NCBI GenBank assembly: GCA_022829145.1
Contig: CM040758.1
Coordinates: 13,352,628-13,416,627, forward strand
Reading direction: 5' to 3'
DNA: 64,000 bases
Origin: Albula goreensis
Taxonomy: Eukaryota; Chordata; Actinopteri; Albuliformes; Albulidae
The notes beneath the pieces were generated by a model. The model was given only the letters and a program-made list of their open reading frames with translations. It ran no database searches and had not been told where the DNA came from. Both the position numbers and the translations under genes were made by a program. Below, in pieces: positions 25,420 to 36,416 of this stretch. Position 1 is the stretch's first letter; every line of letters starts with the position of its first letter.

Positions 25420-25624
25420 AATGTGCGTGTGAATACAGGTAACAGCCTGTTCTCATGGCCATGTTTGTGTATGTAATGCATATGTGTGTTTGTGTGCATA
25501 TGAAATTTGTGTGTCTGTATATGTGTGTGTGTGTGTATGTATATATGTCTTTGTAATGTCTTTTTATAATGTTTGTAATGTGTGTTTCTGTGTTTGTGTA
25601 ACATTGCATAATGTGTGTGTGCAG
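25420..25624 (+). promoter_or_regulatory. TG-rich tract at the exon 2 splice acceptor
   Basis: About 200 bases rich in TGTG/TGTA lead into ATGTGTGTGTGCAG, replacing the usual C/T-rich polypyrimidine tract. In RNA this is a UG-repeat region, the known preferred binding sequence of TDP-43 and CELF proteins, so regulated use of exon 2 is plausible. Binding is not shown. Confidence 0.45.
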
Positions 25625-25832
25625 GGAGGTGGCACAGATTGACCAGTTCCTCCAGGAGACGGCAGCGCGGGAGGCTAATGCTAAAGTGCGACTACAGCAG
25701 TTCATTGAGGAGCTGCTGGACCGGGCCGACCGCGCTGAGAAACAGCTCCAGATCATCAGCAGCTGCGGGACCACGCCCAACGGCAGCCTGGGCCGATGCA
25801 GCATTCCTGGGTCCAAGAGCACCAGCCGACAG
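25625..25832 (+). CDS. FBXO41: FBXO41 coding exon 2: end of coiled coil
   Basis: Completes codon 253 and encodes residues 254-322. It begins EVAQIDQFLQETAAREANAK and continues with VRLQQFIEELLDRADRAEKQ, the strongly conserved end of the FBXO41 coiled coil. It then turns into the Gly/Ser-rich linker (ISSCGTTPNGSLGR). The acceptor is GTGTGCAG|G and the donor CGACAG|GTAGGG, giving phase 2 in and phase 0 out, consistent with exons 1 and 3. An overlapping minus-strand frame of 156 codons is a shadow. Confidence 0.92.
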
Positions 25833-27229
25833 GTAGGGGGCAGCGTGGGGCGGGAAATGTATCATTCTTTTTTAGGGCATCAATGGAACATACAGCTCCA
25901 AAGGTCTCTTAACATATTTTTGGTAAATTTTAAAAACATTAGCCAGTTCTGAAGCATATTTGTATATATGTTTGAATTTACCATACCCTGACAAGTGTTT
26001 TACCCAGAGTGGGAAGTCTATGTCTCAGATTTATGATTGGAGGCAGGCATATTTAGGAACAACTGCCCATGGAATTTTGCCTTTTATTTCATGTAGAGGC
26101 AATAAGGATCTCTTAGCAGAGCGCATGTTAAATATTTATTCAGATGGATGGCAGTGCACTGAACTGTGAATATCAAAATCACAGAGCAAGGGGCCTGTCT
26201 TCTGGCCATATCATCTGCTTTTTTGTTCATTTAAATATAAATTTGCATGTATAAATCCAAGAATGTGGAATTGTATCCTTGGCCTTGTAATATACATATA
26301 CATTTGAGATCTTTATCATCATTTGTTATGTTTTATCACATCTATATATGGGATTGTGCATAATCTTCGCAATAACTTAAGTAAATCTTTACCTGCGTTG
26401 GTACCATGCCTGCTGTAGAGATAGCTGCTTGTCAGTTGGAAAAAGAATGACCGTTAGCTCGACCCCCATATTGCTGCCTTGTTTGGCCATGTACATTGGT
26501 AGTCATATCAAATACACTCTCAGAAAAACAAGCCTCTGTGTAGCGTGTTGCTATGACCAGGTACCACCACCATTGGGCTGCAGTTTCCTTGGATACCAGC
26601 TGTAGTATTTGTTAAGGTTCCCCGAGAGAGAGAGATTATGTTTGAACAGCTTACATTACACTCAGATTTAGATTTTAAAGATCCATTCCCTGGCTCACTA
26701 GTTTGGATGACAAACAGGTCTCAGTGTTCACTGAATCTACCTTTTTTCTGGTTTCTTTGACGCCAGATTGCAACAGCTAAGAGAAAACTGTGGTACGTCA
26801 ACAGGCATGAAGTGGTGTTGACATCAGGGTTCTGAACTGTTGACACTGTTGCCATTTTCAGAAATGGCAGCAATGCAAATCACAGTTTATTTAATGTTAG
26901 TAAAATGTAATAATTAAACATATGTATTGCAGTCATTTAAGAAAAGATACTCCATTCCCTTTACAGTAGCTATTATTATACTATTATAGCCAGTGACCTT
27001 CTTGCTTTGAGTCCACACAGATGTGCTTTGCTTATTCCATTTGACTTGGGCCAGCCTTTTAACATTGTGAGACTGTTTCCCTTAGCATGTCTTTCACAGG
27101 GGACTAACAGCAGAGAGCTGTCGAGGGATGTCAGATTAATAGCAGTGCTCATTAATCAGCTCAATCAGGCTTTAATGATTAAGAACTCATATGTAACAAG
27201 ATCCCATCATGCACACAGACACTTACACA

Positions 27230-27288
27230 TGTACATGCACACACACATACACATACACACACACACACAGACACTTACACATGCACGT

Positions 27289-27315
<27 letters not shown>
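27230..27315. repeat. Compound CA microsatellite
   Basis: Interrupted CA repeat with ACACTTACACATG-like interruptions recurring near 27218 and 27270. Intronic. Confidence 0.85.
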
Positions 27316-27319
<4 letters not shown>

Positions 27320-27698
27320 CTCACATAGTGGCAGTCCAGGCTGGCTGACTCAGTAAAACCAGTAAAACCAAATGTGCTTGGGCCTGTGAGACTGTGATTT
27401 GTAGGATGCAGTTCTACAAACTGGTGTACTTTGATATAACTTTCAAAGTCATGGAACTTTCATCATTACCCTAGATGTTGATATCTCTAAGGTTCTACTG
27501 TACTGTGTAACAAACATAATATTGATCCAAGAGAACTGTATGCTTTATCTTTAATACCATGTGTTGAGCATATGATGGGAAAGCTCTATTTTAACTAAGG
27601 TCTAACAAAGTTGTGAGCTGATCTTAGTTAATCAGTAACAGAACATCTGTGAAGTTCTTTTTATATTCAGTGATCAAGGTTCCCTCGCTCATTTTCAG

Positions 27699-27776
27699 GA
27701 TGTTTCTGGTATATCAGACAGTGGAAGTGAACATTGTCTCTCCTACTATAAATCAAGTGCAGACCACAGTGGCAGG
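27699..27776 (+). CDS. FBXO41: Possible cassette exon of FBXO41 in intron 2
   Basis: The acceptor CCCTCGCTCATTTTCAG ends at 27698. The following 78 bases are open in the frame set by exon 2 (phase 0) and read DVSGISDSGSEHCLSYYKSS and onward, a Ser-rich composition like the neighbouring linker. A donor AGG|GTACTA at 27777 would return phase 0 to exon 3, so inclusion would add 26 residues. The donor is weak. If it is not used, the frame stays open to a TAA at 27846-27848, which would give a short isoform ending before the F-box. I have no recalled homologue for this segment, so it may be an accident. Confidence 0.25.
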
Positions 27777-29158
27777 GTACTACCGCGTGGTCCCCCTACG
27801 CTCTCAGTCAGTCAGCTTTTGAAATATCTCCCCTTGCCTCCTCCATAATCCCTGCGGAAGGCAGCATGAGTGAGGCTGGAGAGAAGCAGCCCTGGCTTTC
27901 ACTGGCATGGGGCCCGGGGCAGAGCCCCTGCCTGCGCTGTCAGCGTTGCTCCCACAGGCCTGGCCTACATTCCACCCAGCCAAGGGCACGCGCCCACAGC
28001 CCACCTCTGAGTATCCCCCTTCACCAGCTCACACTAATCATGAGATTTCACTGAGTCCTGACAGTGTGGAGACTAGCTCTCTCACTGCATAGCACAGATA
28101 CAGAAGGACTTTAACAAAGATGCTCTTCATGGCCCTTTGCCCCTATCTGGCACACTTTTTTCTCTCTAGTCTTATTGTTACATGTCTGCACATTTAATAC
28201 ATGTTGTGCAAGGATCATGAAGATGAAATTAATTGTTTTTTAATTGATTCATGGTGAATTGTATCACTCAAAGTGTTTAAAAGAAGCTGCCCATCATGGT
28301 CAATTTTTTTTCTGTTGTGATGCTAACATTAGAAATGTAATGGAATATTTGTAAAATGTATTTAAAATATTTTTTTCTAATTGGCCCATGGTTATCAGGT
28401 TTTTTTCTAATGAATATGCCTTTCTCCAGACTATCTGCCATGAAATGCAGACGCAGACTCCTTCATCTTGTTTGCTTGTAAGCCTTACCTTGATTGAAAT
28501 GATAATATTTATAGCGCTTCTTGTCTCTGTGGTTGTCTTGTATCTTGCTGTCGACTCACAGCAGGGGATTGTATTGAGATATTTATAGAGGATTTTTCCA
28601 CATTTCACTGTTTGCACAAATGCATTGACTTGGTCCTGGTCAAAAGATTGTTAACATATTTTTTTAAAGTTTGATATTCACTCAGAGCTTACACAAGTAT
28701 AAGCTTTGAAATCAATAGCTGTGAAAATAAGTTATGCATTCTTACTGCCTCTGTTATCACTCCAGTCATTTCATATTTGCAGTTGTGACATTAAGCTTGA
28801 ATGTACTTAAGGTGAAAGAGGTGAATGACAGACCTTGCTTGAGCGTTTGTAGAGGTTGTCCTCTGTCAGTAAGCCAGCTTTAAGCCCTTATGAAACTGCT
28901 GATGATTATGCTACGAACAGAAGAAAAACAATGAACTGAGAGGTTTATAAAAGCATGCTTTAAATTATGACCAAAAAGAAAACTACTATAATTCACTGTA
29001 TATGAATAACTCAGTGTGTTCCACTTATTTCTGACAGTTTAAGAAACAAAAGATTTAACAGTGAAGTAGTATTTATTGACTTTCTCTGTTTGTTGCTTGT
29101 GATTGATCCCCTCCCTCTCTTTCCTTTTATCTAAGTCTTTTAATTTGTGTACCTATAG

Positions 29159-29232
29159 AGAAACTCCAGTCTGTCTGGGACTTCCAGGGGAATGTACCAA
29201 GTGTCTGATCGCCATTCTTCTCCCAGTACAGG
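29159..29232 (+). CDS. FBXO41: FBXO41 coding exon 3: small linker exon
   Basis: A 74-base exon encoding residues 323-346 plus two bases of codon 347. It reads RNSSLSGTSRG then MYQVSDRHSSPSTG. The second half parallels the mammalian FBXO41 linker (TYAVSRHGSSPSTG as I recall it), which is how I found it. The acceptor is GTGTACCTATAG preceded by a T-rich tract; the donor is ACAGG|GTGAGT. Phase 0 in and phase 2 out are exactly what exons 2 and 4 need. Open frames in the other two phases overlap it and hide it from a simple ORF search. Confidence 0.85.
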
Positions 29233-32200
29233 GTGAGTCTCCCCTCCCTACCTCTCTCATGCAGTATATATTCATCCTCTTATTCCAGCTCAGATATTCA
29301 TGTAGGACCCCCAGCCTCTATCTCCTTATTGCAAATCATACCTTCCACTCCCATGTGTAATGGAATTACTTGCCATGTGCATAGTAAAGGTGGGTCTCTT
29401 TACTTTTACCTGCCTCTAAGCTCCAGGGGAACTCCGCTGACATATGAAATCTGCTCCCCTCAGACCATCAGTCACTAACAGAGCAGCTGGGTTACTACTT
29501 TAACTTCCCTGGGTTCATTGGTGCCTTCAGAATTATGAAGAAGATTTGGTTGGCTAGAGCAGTTTATCATATCATTTCATCAGTTTATCTCCTCTGTATA
29601 TTTTCTTGCAGCTCTGTTGTGTGATTGGTCAGAGGTAGAAAGTGATGTGCAGGGCAGGTGCTGTCTGATATTGTAGCAAACAGTAATGGTTTTAAATGGC
29701 TTGGCCTTGTGTATTTGCTGTGGGTATTCTGGTTGGTTCTTGACTTTCCAGGGAAGAGATACCAGGTTTTCCAGCTGTGCTCAAGGAAGTTGCCAGATTG
29801 CACAAAAGTCCAGCTTTTGTTGGGGAGAAAAATGATCTCATGTGTGCCTGTCAGCAATGGTGACACCAATCTAACCTAAGTCTTAACAGGAGGTACATAA
29901 CAGAACCTGTCTATTTTACAGCTGTGGAACTGAATCACAGGGATGACAGGGAGTACTGAGTTTTTATAAACAAGCCTCAGCCGATATTTCACTTCTGCTC
30001 AGCGGGGTGGGCAGGATTTTCCCCAAGGCTTGTTCATTAGAACTTCCGCTCCACAACACGATTTTTCTGTTTATGAATAACTTGTCAAATCTGGCACCTA
30101 TTTTCACTCCACTGAGCATGCAGTGCACTTGGACTGTGCTACCAAGCAAAGATAAACAGGCAAATAAATTTAAAATGAGACAGCAGTTCCTTTCTGAGCT
30201 CCAAATTGTCTAAATTGGATTAATCTTGGTCCATCTGCCTTTCTCCTCTATGAAATATAATGGGCAACTCATACACAGTTAAAGGGCCAGACCATAGTAA
30301 CATTGTGCTGCATGATCCATCCCTTTCAGATTTAAAATTAGGCTTCAAAGTTATTTTCTATACTCTCTAGTCTTTAGCATTGCAATAATTAGTTTTTCGA
30401 TGTTCAAGGTCTAAAAATAAGAAAAAGGAGATGTAGAATTTTGCACTATTGGCAAAATATTTCATATATCTCAAAGCATTTAACTTCAAGAGTGACAGGG
30501 GTGAATGCCCTTAACCACTATCAGCACTATCAGGCTCTGGATGATGACCAAAAGCCGCTTTACACTAAAACATGCATCTTACATTGGCTACATGAAGAAC
30601 AAGGCATGAATACTATGACATATTAACAGTACATAGAACATGTATGATTGAACGGTAGGAGTAGATGACCAGAATATGAGCCATTAGTGAGTCTCATTAC
30701 TGTTTGTCATGAGTACCATGGGGACTTAGTCAGGAAACGTAGTTACTATTTCACTCAGAAACCACTGTTACTACTGCCTCTACAGAATCCAGAAAGAATG
30801 AATGTCCATTTATTGGTCCGATAAAGCTAAACCAAAACATTCAATTCCATTTAATAATATGGATACTTAATTAGATTGTGTATTTGATGGTTAGTATGGT
30901 TCACATATTCATAGTTATGCTGAGACAATAGTAACCAATGGTAACCAACATCGTAGCAAACTGCTATAGTCTCACTGTTGCCATAACTTGGCATTGTGCA
31001 GACAGCGGCTCCCCAAACCCATAAGGACATTACTGTCTTCGGGTCGGCAACACCTTGTGTCACCTGTCATCTGCCACCGTGTCATAGATTTCTGATACAC
31101 AGCTTCCAAGAGAGGCCAAATAAACACCTACCCCTCCCGTCTCCTGCACCAAAATACCTCCTGACGCAGCCGTTTCCACCACATACAGTGACAAAAGAGA
31201 CAGAGGTGCTATTTTAGATTCCTTTTGATGGGAAATGAGAGTGTGAAGGGGAGGGAGGAGAGTGCTGTGTCTGACCTAAATTGGGCTCTCTGTAACGGTG
31301 CCAGATCTTGTCAGGGTGGGCTGTTCTGTTTAGGTGTAAACAAAACTTCATTTTTAACCACCCAGGTATCACTGAGTGCAGTGTAGAGTTTCTGTTTTTA
31401 AGGGAGGGGCACCTTAGCACAGGAAACATATCATGGAGGGTGGTAAAATACAGTAAAATTAATCAGCAAGTCCAAAGTAGTGCCTCTTAATGTTCACCAA
31501 ACTGGCACATGTAATTATTTGTATATTACATGTTGGAGGTATAAAAGCACTGGGCAACTGAATTTAGAATTTGTAATGGTGTTCTCCTCCTCCTAGTTTG
31601 GAATACCATGCAGAAGCAATGAGTACTGCTACATTCTCCTCTGTCAGACAGGAAGAGACACAAACATTTCCAAAGTAAAAATGGAAGTGAGCGCATGCAG
31701 CTAAGGGCATATGAGATACATTGTGAGATGCATGAAGGCTTGCTAAAGCAGTGGGAAGGAGAGCTGAGCTTGTGTTTTTTACCAGCTGGGGAGAGCAGGG
31801 CTTAACCATGGATCAGGCCTTGGAGTACTGACTTGGCTGCTGTAGTTGTTTCTGGAAGGTAATATCATCAACAGCGGTGATTATACATTCAAATAGAGTA
31901 TATTTTAGACTATAACATCCCTCGAGGAAGAAATAAACATTATTATCAAAATCTCTGAGCTTCCAGGTTTGACAGCACCAAAGATACTGGATGAGATAAA
32001 AATGACCTGGAATTGTGTTATCACAAGCTTATGATTACAATAGTATGGAAGCATTTTGCTGCTTCATATTCTTGACCAATAAATATCTCATGGTTTAAAT
32101 TTTTCTATGCACTTCGTCTCTCTGAGATGAAGAATCTGTATGTATTTGCAATATCATTTTCCCTCCTAGGCAATATCCCTGTAGATGAGAGGGCTGGAGT

Positions 32201-34231
32201 TATGAAGTTCAGTGTATCAGGGCACTCCTAATGTTCTGCATGAGTTTTGCCTGGATGATTCAGCAGACCAGAACACTACCATTTGTCTGACACTAATGAG
32301 GTCCCTCCATGATAACCTGACCAGCTAGTATCTGCTCTGAACATAAACTCACCATTATGTATTAATATTAATATGCACTTTTCATAGTTTTATGTTGTGT
32401 TTCACAGAGGACAGGTCAGGAATCTCCTGGAAAGATAACAACCCCCCTGCATTAGTGCACAGCAAAATCACAAGCAATGTCAGTGTGTCAATCTGACTTC
32501 AGATGCATCACAAATACATAAAAGTAATAACCTTGACTTTAGAACTGCATTTCAAATGAATCCTCCCCAAGACGAAATTCTTGTGCAAAAGCCATATTGT
32601 CCACCAACTAAAAATAGTGTGGCAGATATATCATCTAAAGGGGAAGGTTTTACCCTGCCTCTGCGTGTCATATGCCAACCAGATGAGTCTCCCTCAGTCT
32701 CGTCTAGTGTCCATAGGCCTGCTGAGATTCACACTTCTGATTCAATAGCACTATCAGAGGGCTTAAACACGTGGTTATTGTGAAGTACCTCCTTCTTTCC
32801 TTTAATTGGGGCACAAGATATCAGAATACTGTCAATCATCATTTTAGTCTCACCTGAACTTACAGCTGTCAGGTTATATGTACAACATAAAAATGACACA
32901 GAAATGACTGGTTCGCTTTGTAGTGGCGCTACAAAAATGACGGATATACAAGAAATAGGGACACCTCACTCAACAGGGAGTCAGTGTTACCTTGAAAGAC
33001 CCAACTGTAGATTTCTCTTCCATCTCTGCAGTTTCACCCTCTAGTAACATGCAGAACATTAGTTAGGTAATTCTGTTTAGTGGAGTCATTCAAATAATTA
33101 CCTACCAGGGATCCAAAATAAAGTGGAGCAGTCTGCTGGAGCTGACTGTAAGGATGTGAGAATGACTGCACTATTATTTGCTGAGATTTAATTTCCCCAG
33201 GAAAGAAAGTAAAGACAAATCTAATGCTTGCCTTTTATTGGCTTGGTGTGTGTGGGTGTATGGGTGTGTGTGTGGGGGGGGTGGTAGTGTAATTGGGGAA
33301 GCCTTGGATCTGCCTCTGTTTCATTTACGGCCGATTGGATGTGATCTTGTCGAGTCCTGGTCACTACGGACGTTGTGACTGAAGTTTTCATTTTTGATTG
33401 ACCTACCAACTCACAAGATGATGGTGATGTGTCCCTGAAATTTTAACATTTTTATACAAATATTGTGAATTGTAAATTGAGCAAATACTGGAGGTACAAC
33501 ATAAATTGGTGTAAAATCTTTTATTTTCTAATGTTTTTTCCCATGTAAACATGAATTTCAAGAACATCCTAAAGTGAAGTATAAAGGTCACTAAGTGTGC
33601 TGGGCTTATGAAAACTGACAGGCGGCCTGTCTTTCTGCAGAAAGAAAAACACCTCCTGCGTTTTAGAGTGTATGCTATCTGCTAGTGGACACGTCTGTAG
33701 AATCTCAGGGGGCTGATCTGAGACTACATTTATCCAGGACGTACAGCAATCAGATGGAATGCTTCAGGCAATTAATTACCTGAAGTGCAGATAATAAATA
33801 AGCGAAAAGCCTAGAATAGGGCACTGTATTTACAGGACGAATATGTCTTTAAAAAGGAGGGATCAGGAAAGACAGTGTCCCTTTAAGCATTTATTGAAGT
33901 GGTATTTAAAAATTAATAGCCAAATAATGACTAAGTTCCTGGACCACATCCCTAGTGGAAATTGTGTGCTACTGCCTAAACCCTGGAGGACAGTACTTTA
34001 CCCACAATGCTCTTCTGAAACCTCCCAACTGTTTAACACAGTGCTGTGGACTGTGAGAGAGGCTGTGAGCGGAAACATCAGCAATAGCAATCAACTGAGA
34101 TCCCACTGAAGAATCTTGAATTCTGTCCCCTCACGCCTAAGCCTTTTCTTTGGATAAACAATCAAAGCCGCATTGCACTACCTTATTTGTCTGAGGCCTG
34201 ACCTGTTTCTCTCACCCCCTCCCCGTCGCAG
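29233..34231 (+). other. FBXO41: FBXO41 intron 3 (about 5 kb)
   Basis: No coding exon recognised. The sequence is AT-rich, with a short GT/G-rich stretch near 33245-33290. No transposon ORF or RNA gene is visible. Confidence 0.75.
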
Positions 34232-34587
34232 TGCATCCGGGCGGGCGAAGTCAGTGTCCCAGGGCTCGGGGGGCTATGACAGCGACAGCGTGGAGATGCA
34301 CCCGCTGGAGGAGTGCGCGGAGGCTCAATACTACCATGTGCAGTGCCGGCTGGGCGAAGCTGGCTACGAGCGCGCCGCCATGTCGCGCAGCTGGGGGCTC
34401 CGCAAGCAGGCCATCCAGAACTGGCAGCGCCGGCCTTACCGCAACAGCACCGAGGGCGAGGAGGGAGACGTGTCCGACGTTGGCTCCCGCACCACCGAGT
34501 CTGAGGCCGAGGCCTGGGAGCAGGAGCGCCGGGCCTCCGACCCCCAGCACGCTGCACCCAGCAGAGGCGGGTACCGCCTGGGCACAG
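34232..34587 (+). CDS. FBXO41: FBXO41 coding exon 4: acidic, Ser-rich linker
   Basis: Completes codon 347 and encodes residues 348-465 plus one base. It includes GSGGYDSDSVEM (358-369), the conserved basic segment GLRKQAIQNWQRRP (402-415) and the acidic STEGEEGDVSDVGSRTTESE (419-438), all close to mammalian FBXO41. The acceptor is CCCCGTCGCAG|T and the donor GGCACAG|GTAACA (phase 1). A second in-frame acceptor candidate, TCCCAG|GGC at 34263, would allow exon 3 to be skipped with the frame kept. The exon is very GC-rich; the 198-codon antisense frame over it is a composition artefact. The linker is probably disordered and may carry phosphorylation sites. Confidence 0.92.
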
Positions 34588-35046
34588 GTAACACTGACTG
34601 TGTTTCAGCCCCTTCTGCAGCACAGGGCCCTTACCGCTGTGCTGGGGATTTACAGTTCTCTGATTATAAGCACAGGCACAGTGAACACTATCAGTCTGAT
34701 ACCGGCATGGTCTGATGTCCACCTTGGGTATATAGTAAATGCAATCCTCAGTCTGTGACCTTGAAGATCCCCCACACACACACTCAGATACACACAGTGT
34801 GAAACAGTGCTAACTTCATTACATTCATTGAGTACAGTTAATGAGTGAGATCATCCCCAGTGGCTGCTGTTTGATGTGAAACAGGTCAGCAGAAATTCCC
34901 ATTTCATCCGGTGTGTGCATGAGGTATGAGGTAATGAGCGGGTCAGGTGCTGGGGGCTGGTGTGTGCGTGTATGGGGCTGATCCAATCAGGGAGGGGCTC
35001 TTTCACATAGGGATGAGTAATCACCAAACTGTCCCAGCACCTGCGC

Positions 35047-35048
<2 letters not shown>

Positions 35049-35128
<80 letters not shown>

Positions 35129-35150
35129 ACACACACACACACACTCACAC
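35049..35150. repeat. Long CA dinucleotide microsatellite
   Basis: About 50 CA units with two ACTCAC interruptions, the longest simple repeat in the window. It is likely length-polymorphic. Confidence 0.95.
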
Positions 35151-35264
35151 CAGATCCATCATGCCCCAGCAGCTGAACAAACAGCCTCATCCCTCAGCCA
35201 GCTAAATGTGCTCAGGTGCCTCAGCCCAGCCTGCTGCAGTGTTACATGCCCTGGGTGCCGTAGC

Positions 35265-35266
35265 AC

Positions 35267-35299
<33 letters not shown>
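35265..35299. repeat. ATT trinucleotide microsatellite
   Basis: Eleven to twelve ATT units about 115 bases after the CA repeat, in intron 4. Confidence 0.9.
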
Positions 35300-35302
<3 letters not shown>

Positions 35303-36284
35303 CAACATAGATCAGTTTGGATCCTCTCCTCACTTCCCATAACACTTTACTGAGACATTATCCCTCTTGTATAAAATATAAATACACTCTGAATTACATA
35401 GTCATAGCAGTAGTATTGGCTGTACATGAGACATGAAACTGTGTATCCCAGCAAAGGTAAGAAGACAGACTCAGAACAGCAATCAAAACAGTGACTGATT
35501 GGGTCCTTCTTGCTGAAGGGTGTGAAATGGGTAAAATATTTATTTAGTATAAATACACAGTAGAACCATATGAAGATCTATCAGAACAACATCCATTACT
35601 GTAAATTATTCCATAAGTATGCCCATGAGGGAAACTTCTCTGTGCCCAAGATATGTAGCAAGTGGTGAAGGCTGAAGTGGCCAGTCTGCATAGCCCCAGG
35701 CTGTCCTCACCGAAGACATTCAGTAGCCTGGATTTGTAGGCTGCCCCAGGACCACATTTAGTGCTCTATCTGTTTCAATAGGACATTTGAAACTAACTTT
35801 TACAACTGCAGTCACACCCTTAACCTCTGACTCTTCCAAGCTGTAACAGTAACACTTGTTAATTGTTGACGAACAAACGATAGATGTTAAACAGTACAGC
35901 ACTTCTGTGGATCGAGTAGTGTGGTTAATTCTAAAGAAACTGAAGTAAATGGAATTAGGTGAGTGATCAAATCAGTTATTGGACAAAAAACTGATTTTCT
36001 GTCTGTGACTGCAAACTGATTACTCAGTTATTACAGTCCCTGGCTTTTGGCAGAAGACATGCAGTGCATATACATAATGAATGATAGCAGTAATGAAATG
36101 CATTCACTAAACACCTCTGATCTCTTTTAAGAACTGATTGCATTGAACTGCATTTTACAGTGAGGCATGGAAGTGAGGCAGATGATCACGTTACCATGAA
36201 CAAGGTTAAACGTGACAGACCCACCCTCCCATTCCACTGGCTGCTACCCCCACCCTCCCTTAAACTGATACCCCTGGTTTGTAG

Positions 36285-36416
36285 GATGGAGGCAGCAGAA
36301 CGTGTCTCTGTGGAATCTCAGCTCCTACTCCCGGTGTGACACTCTCAATGACTCTGGGGGTCATGAGAGGAGACTCACTGATTTCTCCAGAGATTATGGA
36401 CTGGGTTTTATGACAG
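36285..36416 (+). CDS. FBXO41: FBXO41 coding exon 5: probable cassette exon
   Basis: A 132-base exon with phase 1 on both sides, so it can be included or skipped without a frameshift. It encodes 44 residues (codon 466 to the first base of 510), starting WRQQNVSLWNLSSYSRCDTL and then NDSGGHERRLTDFSRDYGLG. The acceptor is CCCCTGGTTTGTAG|G and the donor ATGACAG|GTGCGC. The segment has a coherent Ser/Arg/Asp-rich composition but is absent from the mammalian FBXO41 sequence I remember, where the linker passes straight to the F-box exon. A stronger donor, ACCAG|GTGAGA at 36585, also preserves the frame and would make a 300-base version. It could be a fish-specific or less-known isoform exon. Confidence 0.6.

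Larger units (their letters stand above)
11645..25624 (+). other. FBXO41: FBXO41 intron 1 (about 14 kb)
   Basis: The intron runs from GTGAGT at 11645 to the acceptor GCAG ending at 25624. I found no further coding exon in it. Contents annotated separately are a triplicated pyrimidine-rich repeat (17740-18035), two palindromic elements (18688-18788 and 19638-19733), a 12-bp inverted repeat (21327-21386), a promoter-like CRE/CCAAT/GC-box cluster (23500-23650) and a TG-rich tract against the 3' splice site. The remainder is AT-rich sequence in which I see no structure. Confidence 0.8.
25833..29158 (+). other. FBXO41: FBXO41 intron 2, with possible optional exon
   Basis: About 3.3 kb between the exon 2 donor and the acceptor at 29157-29158. 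It contains a CA microsatellite at about 27230-27315 and a possible cassette exon at 27699-27776. Bases 27866-28090 are GC-richer with short open frames but no matching splice pair. Otherwise it is AT-rich with nothing recognisable. Confidence 0.75.
34588..36284 (+). other. FBXO41: FBXO41 intron 4, with long microsatellites
   Basis: The intron contains a long CA microsatellite (35049-35150) and an ATT repeat (35265-35299). The exon 4 frame stays open into the intron as far as TGA at 34713-34715, so retention would truncate the protein before the F-box. Nothing else recognised. Confidence 0.75.

Noticed and set aside
25352..25822. 156-codon minus-strand frame
   Set aside because: Half is translated TG repeat and half is antisense to exon 2.
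34588..34715. Continuation of the exon 4 frame to TGA as a terminal exon
   Set aside because: A good donor at 34588 and family homology in the next exons make this intron read-through; possible only as intron retention.
34183..34779. 198-codon minus-strand open frame over exon 4
   Set aside because: It is antisense to a conserved coding exon in GC-rich DNA, low complexity, and has no splice partners. It is a shadow of FBXO41.
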